Part shown: positions 55,901 to 64,000 of the stretch, piece by piece
How the letters are laid out: each line of letters starts with the position of its first letter
How positions within the stretch are numbered: the stretch's first letter is position 1
Program-made: the position numbers and the translations under genes
Source of the DNA: Macrothele yani
Lineage: Eukaryota; Arthropoda; Arachnida; Araneae; Macrothelidae
Length of the DNA stretch: 64,000 nucleotides
Assembly (NCBI GenBank): GCA_039090855.1
Contig: CM077005.1
Coordinates: 74,954,607-75,018,606, forward strand
Direction: 5' to 3'
Notes under the pieces: model-generated
Databases searched by the model: none
Told to the model about the DNA's origin: nothing
The model's input: only the letters and a program-made list of their open reading frames with translations

Positions 55901-56128
55901 AGAAGGACAGATCATCGATGGACAGCCGAAATTTCAGATTGGATTCCAAGGGACAGGAAAAGACCCCGAAGAAGACCACATGGGAGATGGGTGGATGAAA
56001 TTCGAAAGTATGCAGGGGTGACATGGAGGAGACTGGCACAAGACAGACCGTTGTGGAGGAAACTTGGGGAGACCTTCGTCCAGCAGTGGATTGATAATGG
56101 TTGACAATGATGATGATGATGATGATAT
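52935..56128 (+). mobile_element. RTE-type LINE, copy 1 of a three-copy tandem array
   Basis: The 5' UTR (~210 bp) contains AACCCGCTTGGCCAGCGTGG. One ORF (53144-56104) is followed by a very short 3' end: the stop TGA, then AC and (ATG)n of about seven units. A short 3' end in a simple repeat and a single EN-RT ORF are typical of the RTE group. The unit is exactly 3,194 bp and joins copy 2 directly. Confidence 0.93.
53144..56104 (+). CDS. LINE endonuclease-reverse transcriptase, 986 aa (copy 1)
   Basis: One protein makes the nick and copies the element RNA at the target. The AP-type endonuclease spans residues ~46-290, with N52 (TYNGRS), E81 (LSEVRR), the TYAPT strand at 151-155, D187/N189 (GDFNA), D254 (SEIDFIM) and D278/H279 (TGSDHRLV). 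The reverse transcriptase lies at about 520-830: GKAPGEDGITVDII, NYRPISLLSV, QAGFRSGYSTIDHI, FIDYEKAFDSV (D636), GVRQGDTISPKLF and the catalytic FADD at 733-736. The C-terminal part (YGAETWTLTKRDIQRLQTTQ to WRKLGETFVQQW) has no RNase H. The frame is open throughout. I take the first Met, as in copy 2. Confidence 0.94.
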   Translation: MTPQLKSWPSVSGSWNVPGQGSGQCYMKAEGAKNPRRTGLGCHLMLTLATYNGRSLSSDSRLLELEEELQRIKWDIVGLSEVRRKGEDLIELKSGHLFYYRGTDTGRTSGVGFIINKKLKDKVVEVESSSDRAARLVIQLSRRYQAQIIQTYAPTTSHPEEEIEEFYEEICHLNNKGKQHLKIIMGDFNAKIGQRQQNETSVGKFGHGNRNQRGNTLVEFAEAEGFFILNSFFKKKPHRKWTWRHPNGTTSEIDFIMCNKKFIIEDCSVLNKFNTGSDHRLVRCKMHLNTKLERGKLIRQTKSIDITNLKKHHNTFKLGLKNRFSALEGLTSEEVDISEVNRKVTKALMETATKLAGSKNKLHVNKLSGKTKMLMQKRREMRTTKEDVTSKVEYIELCKTVRKSITEDVRKFNCELVRKSIENNQSLKIAKGHLSKGRKQIMALRKEDGSVTRNRGEILTRVKDFYSKLYERDDTCTPDIMKDTSTRVPPVLPAEVAHAIKNMKQGKAPGEDGITVDIIQEASGEIETVLAQIFTRCLIEIKIPEDWNTATMILLHKKGDIEDLGNYRPISLLSVVYKIFTKILSHRLKVTLDMAQPREQAGFRSGYSTIDHIHVLRELIERAREYELPLCMAFIDYEKAFDSVKPSAVAMALKSCGIEDAYINIINNIYENASAKIRLFENTTHIKIGKGVRQGDTISPKLFNATLENVFQSLNWENKGIKINGDYLTHLRFADDIVIFATTPSELQSMMQELADKSKEVGLKMNFQKTKVMYNAFTRNEDLSIDGEKLEITDTYVYLGQQISSEGHIDEEINRRTKLAWRAFGRNSIIFKSNMPLCLKRKVFDQCILPVLTYGAETWTLTKRDIQRLQTTQSSMERCILGVTRIDKKRNSWIRKMTRVEDIMIRVKSLKWQWAGHTARRTDHRWTAEISDWIPRDRKRPRRRPHGRWVDEIRKYAGVTWRRLAQDRPLWRKLGETFVQQWIDNG

Positions 56129-59100
56129 AGGATGTAAGGTCAGGTGATGCGTAACATCACAGAGTCTCCTTGACAAATGTCAACCCCGCCTTCTCGTGGT
56201 GCATCCTGTTCCCACTAAAGGGGCTCTGACGACCGCCCATAGCGGTATAGCTATACCATCGGGATTAGAGGAAATTCTATCCCACACTCACCAACCCGCT
56301 TGGCCAGCGTGGTGAGTTATGGCCAAACCCCTCCAAAATGATTCCACAACTTAAATCTTGGCCCTCAGTCTCCGGCAGCTGGAATGTACCTAGCCAAGGC
56401 AGCGGCCAGTGCGACATGAAGGCAGAGGGTGATAAGAATCCCCGGAGGACCGGACTAGGCTGCCATCTGATGCTGACCTTGGCTACTTACAACGGACGCC
56501 CCCTATCTTCTGATTCAAGGCTTCTTGAATTGGAAGAGGAACTACAAAGGATCAAGTGGGACATCGTGGGGCTAAGTGAGGTAAGGAGAAAAGGAGAAGA
56601 TCTCATTGAACTGAAAAGTGGACATCTCTTCTACTATCGTGGGACAGATACTGGCAGAACTAGTGGTGTTGGATTTATAATAAACAAGAAACTGAAGGAT
56701 AAAGTTGTAGAAGTTGAAAGTTACTCTGACAGAGCTGCACGACTTGTTATCCAAATCTCGAAAAGATACCAGGCTCAGATTATTCAAACTTATGCACCCA
56801 CCACAAGTCATCCTGAAGAAGAAATTGAAGAATTTTATGAGGAAATTTGTCATCTAAATAATAAAGGTAAGCAGCACTTGAAAATAATTATGGGAGATTT
56901 CAATTCAAAAATAGGGCAACGGCAACAGAATGAAACTTCAGTAGGTAAATTCGGTCATGGCAACAGAAACCAGCGTGGAAATACTCTCGTTGAGTTTGCT
57001 GAGGCAGAAGGGTTTTTCATCTTGAACTCCTTCTTCAAGAAAAAGCCACACAGGAAATGGACATGGAGACATCCAAATGGGACGACAAGTGAAATAGATT
57101 TTATTATGTGTAACAAAAAATTCGTCATCGAAGACTGCAGTGTGCTAAACAAGTTCAACACAGGTAGTGACCATAGATTGGTGAGATGTAAGATGCACCT
57201 CAACACTAAACTTGAACGTGGCAAGCTCATAAGACAAACAAAATCTATCGACATAACCAACCTTAAAAAACACCATAATACCTTCAAGTTAGAACTGAAG
57301 AACAGGTTCTCTGCTTTAGAAGGCTTAACATCGGAAGAAGTGGACATCTCTGAAGTTAACAGAAAAGTAACCAAAGCTCTTATGGAAACAGCAACAAAAT
57401 TAGCTGGGTCTAAGAACAAGTTGCATGTGAACAAATTATCAGGAAAAACCAAAATGTTGATGCAAAAAAGAAGAGAGATGAGGACAACTAAAGAAGATGT
57501 GACTTCCAAAGTGGAATATATAGAGCTATGCAAGACAGTAAGAAAAAGTTTCACTGAAGACGTAAGGAAATTCAACTGTGAACTAGTGATTAAAGCAATT
57601 GAAAACAACCAAAGCCTAAAGATAGCAAAGGGACATCTCATTAAGGGAAGAAAACAGATTATGGCACTGAGAAAAGAAGATGGTTCTGTAACAAGAAATA
57701 GAGGCGAAATTTTGACAAGAGTGAAAGATTTCTACTCCAAATTATATAAAAGGGATGATACATGCACTCCAGACATCATGAAAGATACCAGTACCAGAGT
57801 TCCTCCAGTCCTTCCAGCAGAAGTTGCACATGCAATCAAGAACATGAAGCGAGGAAAAGCTCCAGGAGAAGATGGAATTACTGTAGACATCATACAAGAA
57901 GCAAGTGGAGAAATCGAAACAGTACTCGCCCAAATTTTCACTCGATGCCTTAATGAAGGAAAGATTCCTGAGGATTGGAACACCGCTACAATGATCCTGC
58001 TACATAAGAAAGGTGACATTGGGGATCTCGGAAACTACAGACCTATCAGCCTCCTATCAGTAGTTTATAAAATCTTCACTAAAGTTCTTTCACACCGCTT
58101 GAAGGTAACACTGGACATGGCTCAACCGAGAGAACAAGCTGGATTCAGGAGTGGCTACAGCACAATAGATCATATCCACGTGCTGAGAGAACTAATTGAA
58201 AGAGCGAGGGAATATGAACTTCCATTGTGCATAGCTTTTATCGATTATGAAAAAGCCTTTGATTCGGTGAAACCATCAGCAGTTACAATGGCTCTGAAAA
58301 CCTGCGGTATTGAAGATGCATACATTAATATTATTAATAACATCTATGAAAATGCAAGTGCAAAGATTAGGCTGTTTGAAAATACAACACACGTAAAAAT
58401 TGGAAAGGGAGTGAGACAAGGTGACACCATATCTCCGAAGCTCTTTAATGCCACATTAGAGGGTGTTTTTCAGTCGCTGAGCTGGGAAAACAAGGGGATA
58501 AAGATTAATGGAGATTATCTAACCCACCTTCGTTTTGCTGATGACGTAGTCATTTTTGCAACTAGCCCATCAGATCTGCAGAGTATGATCCAGGAACTTG
58601 CTGACAAGAGTAAAGAAGTGGGATTAAAAATGAACTTTCAGAAGACAAAAGTGATGTTCAATGCTTTTACAAGAAATGAAGATTTATCGATTGATGGAGA
58701 AAAGCTGGAGATAACAGACACGTACGTTTATCTTGGACAGCAGATATCAAGTGAGGGTCACATTGATGAAGAAATTAATCGGCGTACAAAACTTGCCTTG
58801 AGAGCTTTTGGAAGAAACAGCATTATTTTCAAGAGCAATATGCCAATAAGTCTTAAAAGAAAAGTGTTTGATCAATGCATCCTTCCAGTGCTTATGTATG
58901 GTGCAGAGACGTGGACCTTAACTAAAAGAGACATACAAAGGCTGCAAACAACTCAAAGAAGCATGGAGAGGTGCATGCTTGGTGTAACCAGGAGAGATAA
59001 GAAGAGGAACTCGTGGATCCGAAAAATGACAAGAGTGGAAGACATCATGATCAGAGTTAAATCCCTGAAATGGCAATGGGCTGGACATACTGCCAGAAGG

Positions 59101-59322
59101 ACAGATCATCGATGGACAGCCGAAATTTTAGATTGGATTGCAAGGGACAGGAAAAGACCCAGAAGAAGACCACATGGGAGATGGGTGGATGAAATTCGAA
59201 AGTATGCAGGGGTGACATGGAGGAGACTGGCACAAGACAGACCGTTGTGGAGGAAACTTGGGGAGACCTTCGTCCAGCAGTGGATTGATAATGGTTGACA
59301 ATGATGATGATGATGATGATAT
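56129..59322 (+). mobile_element. RTE-type LINE, copy 2
   Basis: It begins at ATAGGATGTAAGGTCAGG straight after the (TGA)n end of copy 1 and is again 3,194 bp long. The 5' UTR is nearly the same as in copies 1 and 3. It has its own full ORF. No independent target duplication separates it from its neighbours beyond a TATAGG junction. Confidence 0.93.
56338..59298 (+). CDS. LINE endonuclease-reverse transcriptase, 986 aa (copy 2)
   Basis: It has the same domain order and length as copy 1 and is open throughout, with all endonuclease residues (TYN, SEVRR, GDFNS, SDHR) and the RT box FADD kept. In the GDFN motif the next residue is Ser rather than Ala. It differs from copies 1 and 3 at sites they share (QISKRYQ against QLSRRYQ, SPSDLQSM against TPSELQSM, EGVFQSLSW against ENVFQSLNW). 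So it is the most divergent of the three. It is a candidate coding source. Confidence 0.94.
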   Translation: MIPQLKSWPSVSGSWNVPSQGSGQCDMKAEGDKNPRRTGLGCHLMLTLATYNGRPLSSDSRLLELEEELQRIKWDIVGLSEVRRKGEDLIELKSGHLFYYRGTDTGRTSGVGFIINKKLKDKVVEVESYSDRAARLVIQISKRYQAQIIQTYAPTTSHPEEEIEEFYEEICHLNNKGKQHLKIIMGDFNSKIGQRQQNETSVGKFGHGNRNQRGNTLVEFAEAEGFFILNSFFKKKPHRKWTWRHPNGTTSEIDFIMCNKKFVIEDCSVLNKFNTGSDHRLVRCKMHLNTKLERGKLIRQTKSIDITNLKKHHNTFKLELKNRFSALEGLTSEEVDISEVNRKVTKALMETATKLAGSKNKLHVNKLSGKTKMLMQKRREMRTTKEDVTSKVEYIELCKTVRKSFTEDVRKFNCELVIKAIENNQSLKIAKGHLIKGRKQIMALRKEDGSVTRNRGEILTRVKDFYSKLYKRDDTCTPDIMKDTSTRVPPVLPAEVAHAIKNMKRGKAPGEDGITVDIIQEASGEIETVLAQIFTRCLNEGKIPEDWNTATMILLHKKGDIGDLGNYRPISLLSVVYKIFTKVLSHRLKVTLDMAQPREQAGFRSGYSTIDHIHVLRELIERAREYELPLCIAFIDYEKAFDSVKPSAVTMALKTCGIEDAYINIINNIYENASAKIRLFENTTHVKIGKGVRQGDTISPKLFNATLEGVFQSLSWENKGIKINGDYLTHLRFADDVVIFATSPSDLQSMIQELADKSKEVGLKMNFQKTKVMFNAFTRNEDLSIDGEKLEITDTYVYLGQQISSEGHIDEEINRRTKLALRAFGRNSIIFKSNMPISLKRKVFDQCILPVLMYGAETWTLTKRDIQRLQTTQRSMERCMLGVTRRDKKRNSWIRKMTRVEDIMIRVKSLKWQWAGHTARRTDHRWTAEILDWIARDRKRPRRRPHGRWVDEIRKYAGVTWRRLAQDRPLWRKLGETFVQQWIDNG

Positions 59323-62300
59323 GGGATGTAAGGTCAGGTGATGCGTAACATCACAGCCTCTCCTTGACAAATGTCAACCCCGCCTTCTCGTGGTACATCC
59401 TGTTCCCACTAAAGGGGCTTTGACGACCGCCAATAGCGGTATAACTATACCATCGGGATTAGAGGAAATGCTATCCCACACTCACCAACCCGCTTGGCCA
59501 GCGTGGTGAGTTATGGCCAAACCCCTTCAAAATGACTCCACAACTTAAATCTTGGCCCTCAGTCTCCGGCAGCTGGAATGTACCTGGCCAAGGCAGCGGC
59601 CAGTGCGACATGAAGGCAGAGGGTGCTAAGAATCCCCGGAGGACCGGACTAGGCTGCCATCTGATGCTGACCTTGGCTACGTATAATGGACGTTCCCTAT
59701 CTTCTGATTCAAGTCTTCTTGAATTGCAAGAGGAACTACAAAAGATCAAGTGGGACATCGTCGAGCTAAGCGAGGTAAGGAGAAAAGGAGAAGATCTCAT
59801 TGAACTGAAAAGTGGACATCTCTTCTACTATCGTGGGACAGATACTGGCAAAACTAGTGGTGTTGGATTTATAATAAACAAGAAACTGAAGGATAAAGTT
59901 GTAGAAGTTGAAAGTTCCTCTGACAGAGCTGCACGACTCGTTATCCAACTCTCGAGAAGATACCAGGCTCAGATTATTCAAACTTATGCACCCACCACAA
60001 GTCATGCTGAAGAAGAAATTGAAGAATTTTATGAGGAAATTCGTGATCTAAATAATAAAGGTAAGCAGCACTTGAAGATAATTATGGGAGATTTCAATGC
60101 AAAAATAGGGCAACGGCAACAGAATGAAACTTCAGTAGGTAAATTCGGTCACGGCAACAGAAACCAACGTGGAAATACTCTCGCAGAGTTTGCAGAGGCA
60201 GAAGGGTTTTTCATCTTGAACTCCTTTTTCAAGAAAAAGCCACACAGGAAATGGACATGGAGACATCCAAATGGGACGACAAGTGAAATTGATTTTATTA
60301 TGTGTAACAAAAAATTCGTCATAGAAGCCTGCAATGTGCTAAACAAGTTCAACACAGGCAGTGACCATAGATTGGTGAGATGTAAGATGCACCTCAACAC
60401 TAAACTCGAACGTAGCAAGCTCATAAGACAAACAAAATGTATTGACATAACCAACATTAAAAAACACCATAATACTTTCAAATTGGAACTGAAGAACAGA
60501 TTCTCTGCTTTAGAAGGCCTAACATCGGAAGAAGTGAATATTTCTGAAGTTAACAGAAAAGTAGCCAAAGCTCTTATGGAAACAGCAACAAAATTAGCCA
60601 ACAAAATTATCTGGGTCTAAGAACAAATTGCATGTGAACAAATTATCAGGAAAAACCAAAATGTTTATGCAAAAATGAAGAGTGATGAGGACAACTAAAG
60701 AAGATGTGACTTCCAAAGTGGAATATATAGAGCTATGCAAGACAGTACGAAAAAGTATCACTGAAGACGTAAGGAAATTCAACTGTGAACTAGTAAGGAA
60801 AGCAATTGAAAACAACCAAAACCTAAAGATAGCAAAGGGACATCTCAGTAAGGGGAAAAAACAGATTATGGCACTGAGAAAAGAAGATGGTTCTGTAACA
60901 AGAAATAGAGGCGAAATTTTGACAAGAGTGAAAGATTTCTACTCCAAATTATATGAAAGGGATGATACATGTACTCCAGACATCATGAAAGATACCAGTA
61001 CCAGAGTTCTTCCAGTTCTTCCAGCAGAGGTTGCACATGCAATCAAGAACATGAAGCGGGAAAAAGCTCCAGGAGAAGATGGAATTACTGTAGACATCAT
61101 ACAAGAAGCAAGTGGAGAAATCGAAACAGTACTCGCCCGAATTTTCACTCGATGCCTTAATGAAGGGAAAATTCCTGAGGATTGGAACAACGCTACAATG
61201 ATCTTGCTACATAAAAAAGGTGACATTGAGGATCTCAGGAACTACAGACCTATCAGCCTCCTATCAGTGGTTTATAAAATCTTCACTAAAGTTCTTTCAC
61301 ACCGCTTGAAGGTGACACTGGACATGGCTCAACCGAGAGAACAAGCTGGATTCAGGAGTGGCTACAGCACAATAGATCATATCCACGTACTGAGAGAACT
61401 AATTGAAAGAGCGAGGGAATATGAACTTCCATTGTGCATGGCTTTTATCGATTATGAAAAAGCCTTTGATTCGGTGAAACCATCAGCAGTTGCAATGGCT
61501 CTGAAATCCTGCGGTAGTGAAGATGCATACATTAATATTATTAATAACATCTATGAAAATGCAAGTGCAAAGATTCGGCTGTTTGAAAATACAACACACG
61601 TAAAAATTGGAAAAGGAGTGAGACAAGGTGACACCATATCTTCGAAGCTCTTTAATGCCACATTGGAAAATGTCTTTCAATCACTGAACTGGGAAAACAA
61701 AGGGATAAAGATTAATGGAGATTATCTAACCCACCTTCGTTTTGCTGATGACATAATCATTTTTGCAACTACCCCATCAGAGCTACAGAGTATGATCCAG
61801 GAACTTGCTGACAAGAGTAAAGAAGTGGGATTAAAAATGAACTTTCAGAAGACAAAAGTGATGTACAATGCTTTTACAAGAAATGAAGATGTATCGATTG
61901 ATGGAGAAAAGCTGGAGATAACAGACGCGTACGTTTATCTTGGACAGCAGATATCAAGTGAGGGTCACATTGGTGAAGAAATTAATCGGCGTACAAAATT
62001 TGCCTGGAGAGCTTTTGGAAGAAACAGCATAATTTTCAAGAGCAATATGCCATTATGTCTTAAAAGAAAAGTGTTTGATCAATGCATCCTTCCAGTGCTT
62101 ACGTATGGTGCAGAGACTTGGACCTTAGCTAAAGGAGACATACAAAGGCTGCAGACAACTCAAAGATTCATGGAGAGGTGCATGCTTGGTGTAACCAGGA
62201 GAGATAAGAAGAGGAACACGTGGATCCGAAAAATGACAAGAGTGGAAGACATCATGATCAGAGTTAAATCCCTGAAATGGCAATGGGCTGGACATACTGC

Positions 62301-62520
62301 CAGAAGAACAGACCATCGATGGACAGCCGAAATTTTAGATTGGATTCCAAGGGACAGGAAAAGACCCGGAAGAAGACCACATGGAAGATGGGTGGATGAA
62401 ATTCGAAAGTATGCGGGAGTGACATGGAGGAGACTGGCACAAGACAGACCGTTGTGGAGGAAACTTGGGGAGACCTTCGTCCAGCAGTGGATTGATAATG
62501 GTTGACAATGATGATGATGA
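59323..62520 (+). mobile_element. RTE-type LINE, copy 3, frameshifted
   Basis: It starts (GGGATGTAAGGTCAGG) straight after copy 2. The stop-to-stop distance is 3,207 bp, which is 3,194 plus a 13-bp duplication in the ORF. It ends in (ATG)n running into a (TA)n tract. Confidence 0.92.
59532..62505 (+). pseudogene. LINE EN-RT of copy 3, broken in the linker
   Basis: The endonuclease part is open (59532-60620, 362 codons) with TYN, LSEVRR, GDFNA and SDHR kept. Near 60598 a 13-bp near-duplication of ACAAAATTAG-type sequence shifts the frame, giving a stop just after IIWV. Slightly downstream, at about 60676, an AAG-to-TGA change adds a second stop. From 60682 the RT and C-terminal parts are open again (607 codons) with FIDYEKAFDSV and FADD intact. 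The protein is thus cut in two between the nuclease and the polymerase. Confidence 0.93.

Positions 62521-62559
<39 letters not shown>
62521..62559. repeat. TA microsatellite at the LINE array's 3' edge
   Basis: About 18 TA units end in AGGTAGTTCAG. It matches the TA...AGG wording at the 5' edge and is probably the extended target-site duplication of the original insertion. Confidence 0.85.
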
Positions 62560-62638
62560 TAGTTCAGTTCAAATGTGTAGTAAAATGTTAGCAACACAGT
62601 TAACAGCGACAGCGTCTGGGCAATAGCGATAAAATTAC

Positions 62639-62750
62639 CCTGGAACAGAACAGCAGCATCTGTTGTTTGTTTCCACTCTATTTGTACTATCGCATAGGGT
62701 GAAACATACTCTTCCACACTCTGCACTTTTTCTATGAATTCGGCAGCATC
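62639..62750 (-). CDS. Candidate host exon (~112 nt), product unknown
   Basis: On the minus strand a pyrimidine-rich tract TTTTTTAATTTCAG precedes GATGCTGCCGAATTCATAG, a good splice acceptor. The segment ends CTGTTCCAGG / GTAATT, a fair donor. Between them one frame reads DAAEFIEKVQSVEEYVSPYA then IVQIEWKQTTDAAVLFQ, with balanced composition unlike the AT-rich surroundings. I do not recognise the family. If real, the gene runs opposite to the LINE array, which would lie in an intron or downstream. Confidence 0.4.
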
Positions 62751-64000
62751 CTGAAATTAAAAAAGACAAACAAATAAGCTGTATATGCCACTCTGAACAA
62801 TGACTTAAGATATTTGAAATTATGGATAGCAAAATTAAATTTGACATTTTTTTAAAATAAAATTTAGGACAAACATGCTTAGAAAATAAAAATAAAAATA
62901 ATCACAATTTGCATTTGCAGGTTTAAGAGCAAATCACTTGTTTAATAGAGAACTGATCTTCTCCCATAGTCTGGTTTCCTCTTAAGTATATTTACAGAAA
63001 CACATATATTTTATGTGAAATCCAACACTGCTATTCATTTGTGTTATTTCTCCTCCCCTAAAATATGTGTTCTTTTTACAAACACAAAAGTTATAGATTG
63101 TATGAGGTGGTACTGAGAAGTAGTATGTGCTAATGTAATTACATTTCACCACTTTTTCCATTGCCACAATTGTATACAATGATTTTTATACACTAACAGG
63201 CTTTGCACTTGTAACTTATTCGGATATCATATAAAGCATTATGTTAAAATGTACTGTATGCCAGGTTGTTTCTCTAGTATCTATAGAAATATTCTTAGTT
63301 ATAATCACAGTAAAAAAGGCAATTCCGGTAACGTGATATACGCATTTTGCTAGATCACTAAGAACCTTTCTGCATTCCATAAATCAGCTATTTTATCTGC
63401 ATTCGATTTCTTTTTCTCACTTTTCTTTATCCTTTAGCTGTTCTAAGTACGAAGCATATATATATATATATATATAGCATGGGACTGCTTCACATAATTC
63501 AAGAGCTGTTTAGGAATTGGAATGGAATTAATGGAGTTTTTATACAGTCAGATTGTATCGTTACAGACATAATGAGTGGATGCATGAATCCAAAAGAAAT
63601 TATTTTCTTTGTAACAATGCAATTGTTTTATGAAAAGCTCCTTTCCAGCTGTATGCTAGCATGCAGTAGTGTTAGACCTGCTTGGAGAAGTTTGATACAG
63701 CAACAGTAATCAGTTAAAACTTATCTGTTTTTCTTTTGTGGAGCTAACCTCTGAATCCCAGAGAACAGCTTAGTGATATGTATATGATGATGTAGTAAGG
63801 ACCCACCAGCTGAATCTTTAATATCTGGAATCTCGAACCAATATTTACATATATTTGCATCATCTGTGTTTTATAGATTCTGTAACTAGATTATATAAGG
63901 CTAACCTTCAATTTTTACTCAAATCCAATGAAAACTTATCGAATTACACATAAACAAATTTTAGGTTGCTATTTAGAGAAACACTGCCATTATAGCTTAG
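62751..64000. other. AT-rich, no recognisable gene; one TA microsatellite
   Basis: A (TA)n run lies at about 63457-63476. The 76-codon frame that follows (63479-63709) has no motif. If the exon at 62639-62750 is real, this may be its upstream intron. Confidence 0.4.

Overview
The window is eukaryotic, intron- and repeat-rich genomic DNA, most likely from an arthropod. This rests on the overall AT-rich base composition, the dense mix of Tc1/mariner, hAT, Penelope-like and RTE-type elements, tRNA-derived SINEs with poly(A) tails, and several tandem satellite families. I see no prokaryotic-style operon and no complete host gene. The only candidate host coding piece is one possible minus-strand exon near 62.64-62.75 kb. 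I cannot name the species.

Layout. 0-4.3 kb: a dimeric ~134-bp satellite split by a 1.6-kb non-autonomous terminal-inverted-repeat (TIR) element. 5.9-8.0 kb: a 456-bp higher-order satellite built of three ~152-bp monomers. 8.25-8.74 kb: a small foldback element. 8.86-10.08 kb: a decayed Tc1 element, followed by a third ~145-bp satellite to 11.1 kb. 11.1-17.6 kb: mostly featureless. 17.7-19.1 kb: a Tc1 relic with a SINE inside and another SINE after it. 19.5-20.8 kb: the 3' half of a Penelope-like element (YVDD reverse transcriptase plus GIY-YIG nuclease) with a repeated hammerhead-like motif. 20.9-22.1 kb: another Tc1 relic. 22.1-23.0 kb: a palindromic cluster of a second SINE family. 23.8-28.6 kb: a swarm of the first SINE family and two broken Penelope pieces. 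29.6-30.7 kb: a Tc1 relic. 31.24-32.95 kb: a large inverted-repeat element carrying a mariner copy in its loop.

34.0-39.6 kb is a four-element nest. A 1.28-kb Tc1 element was entered by two other Tc1 elements and by a hAT-type element, which itself received a fourth Tc1 element with an intact 340-aa transposase. 40.0-42.6 kb is the 3' end of a non-LTR retrotransposon (minus strand), entered by a Tc1 element with an intact 343-aa transposase. A near-identical copy of that Tc1 element lies at 45.5-47.1 kb with a one-base frameshift. Minisatellites, a 76-bp hairpin satellite, a mariner relic and a GAACACATT-rich palindromic array fill 43.6-52.4 kb.

52.9-62.5 kb holds three head-to-tail, full-length RTE-type LINEs with a repeat period of exactly 3,194 bp. 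Two have intact 986-aa endonuclease/reverse transcriptase ORFs; the third is frameshifted.

How the genes work together: they do not form a pathway. Each autonomous element encodes its own mobilisation enzyme (DDE/D transposases for cut-and-paste, EN-RT for target-primed reverse transcription, RT plus GIY-YIG for Penelope). The SINEs, foldback and hAT-type sequences lack enzymes and would depend on such proteins in trans. The window is best read as a stratified record of insertions, with two Tc1 transposase ORFs and two LINE ORFs still apparently coding.
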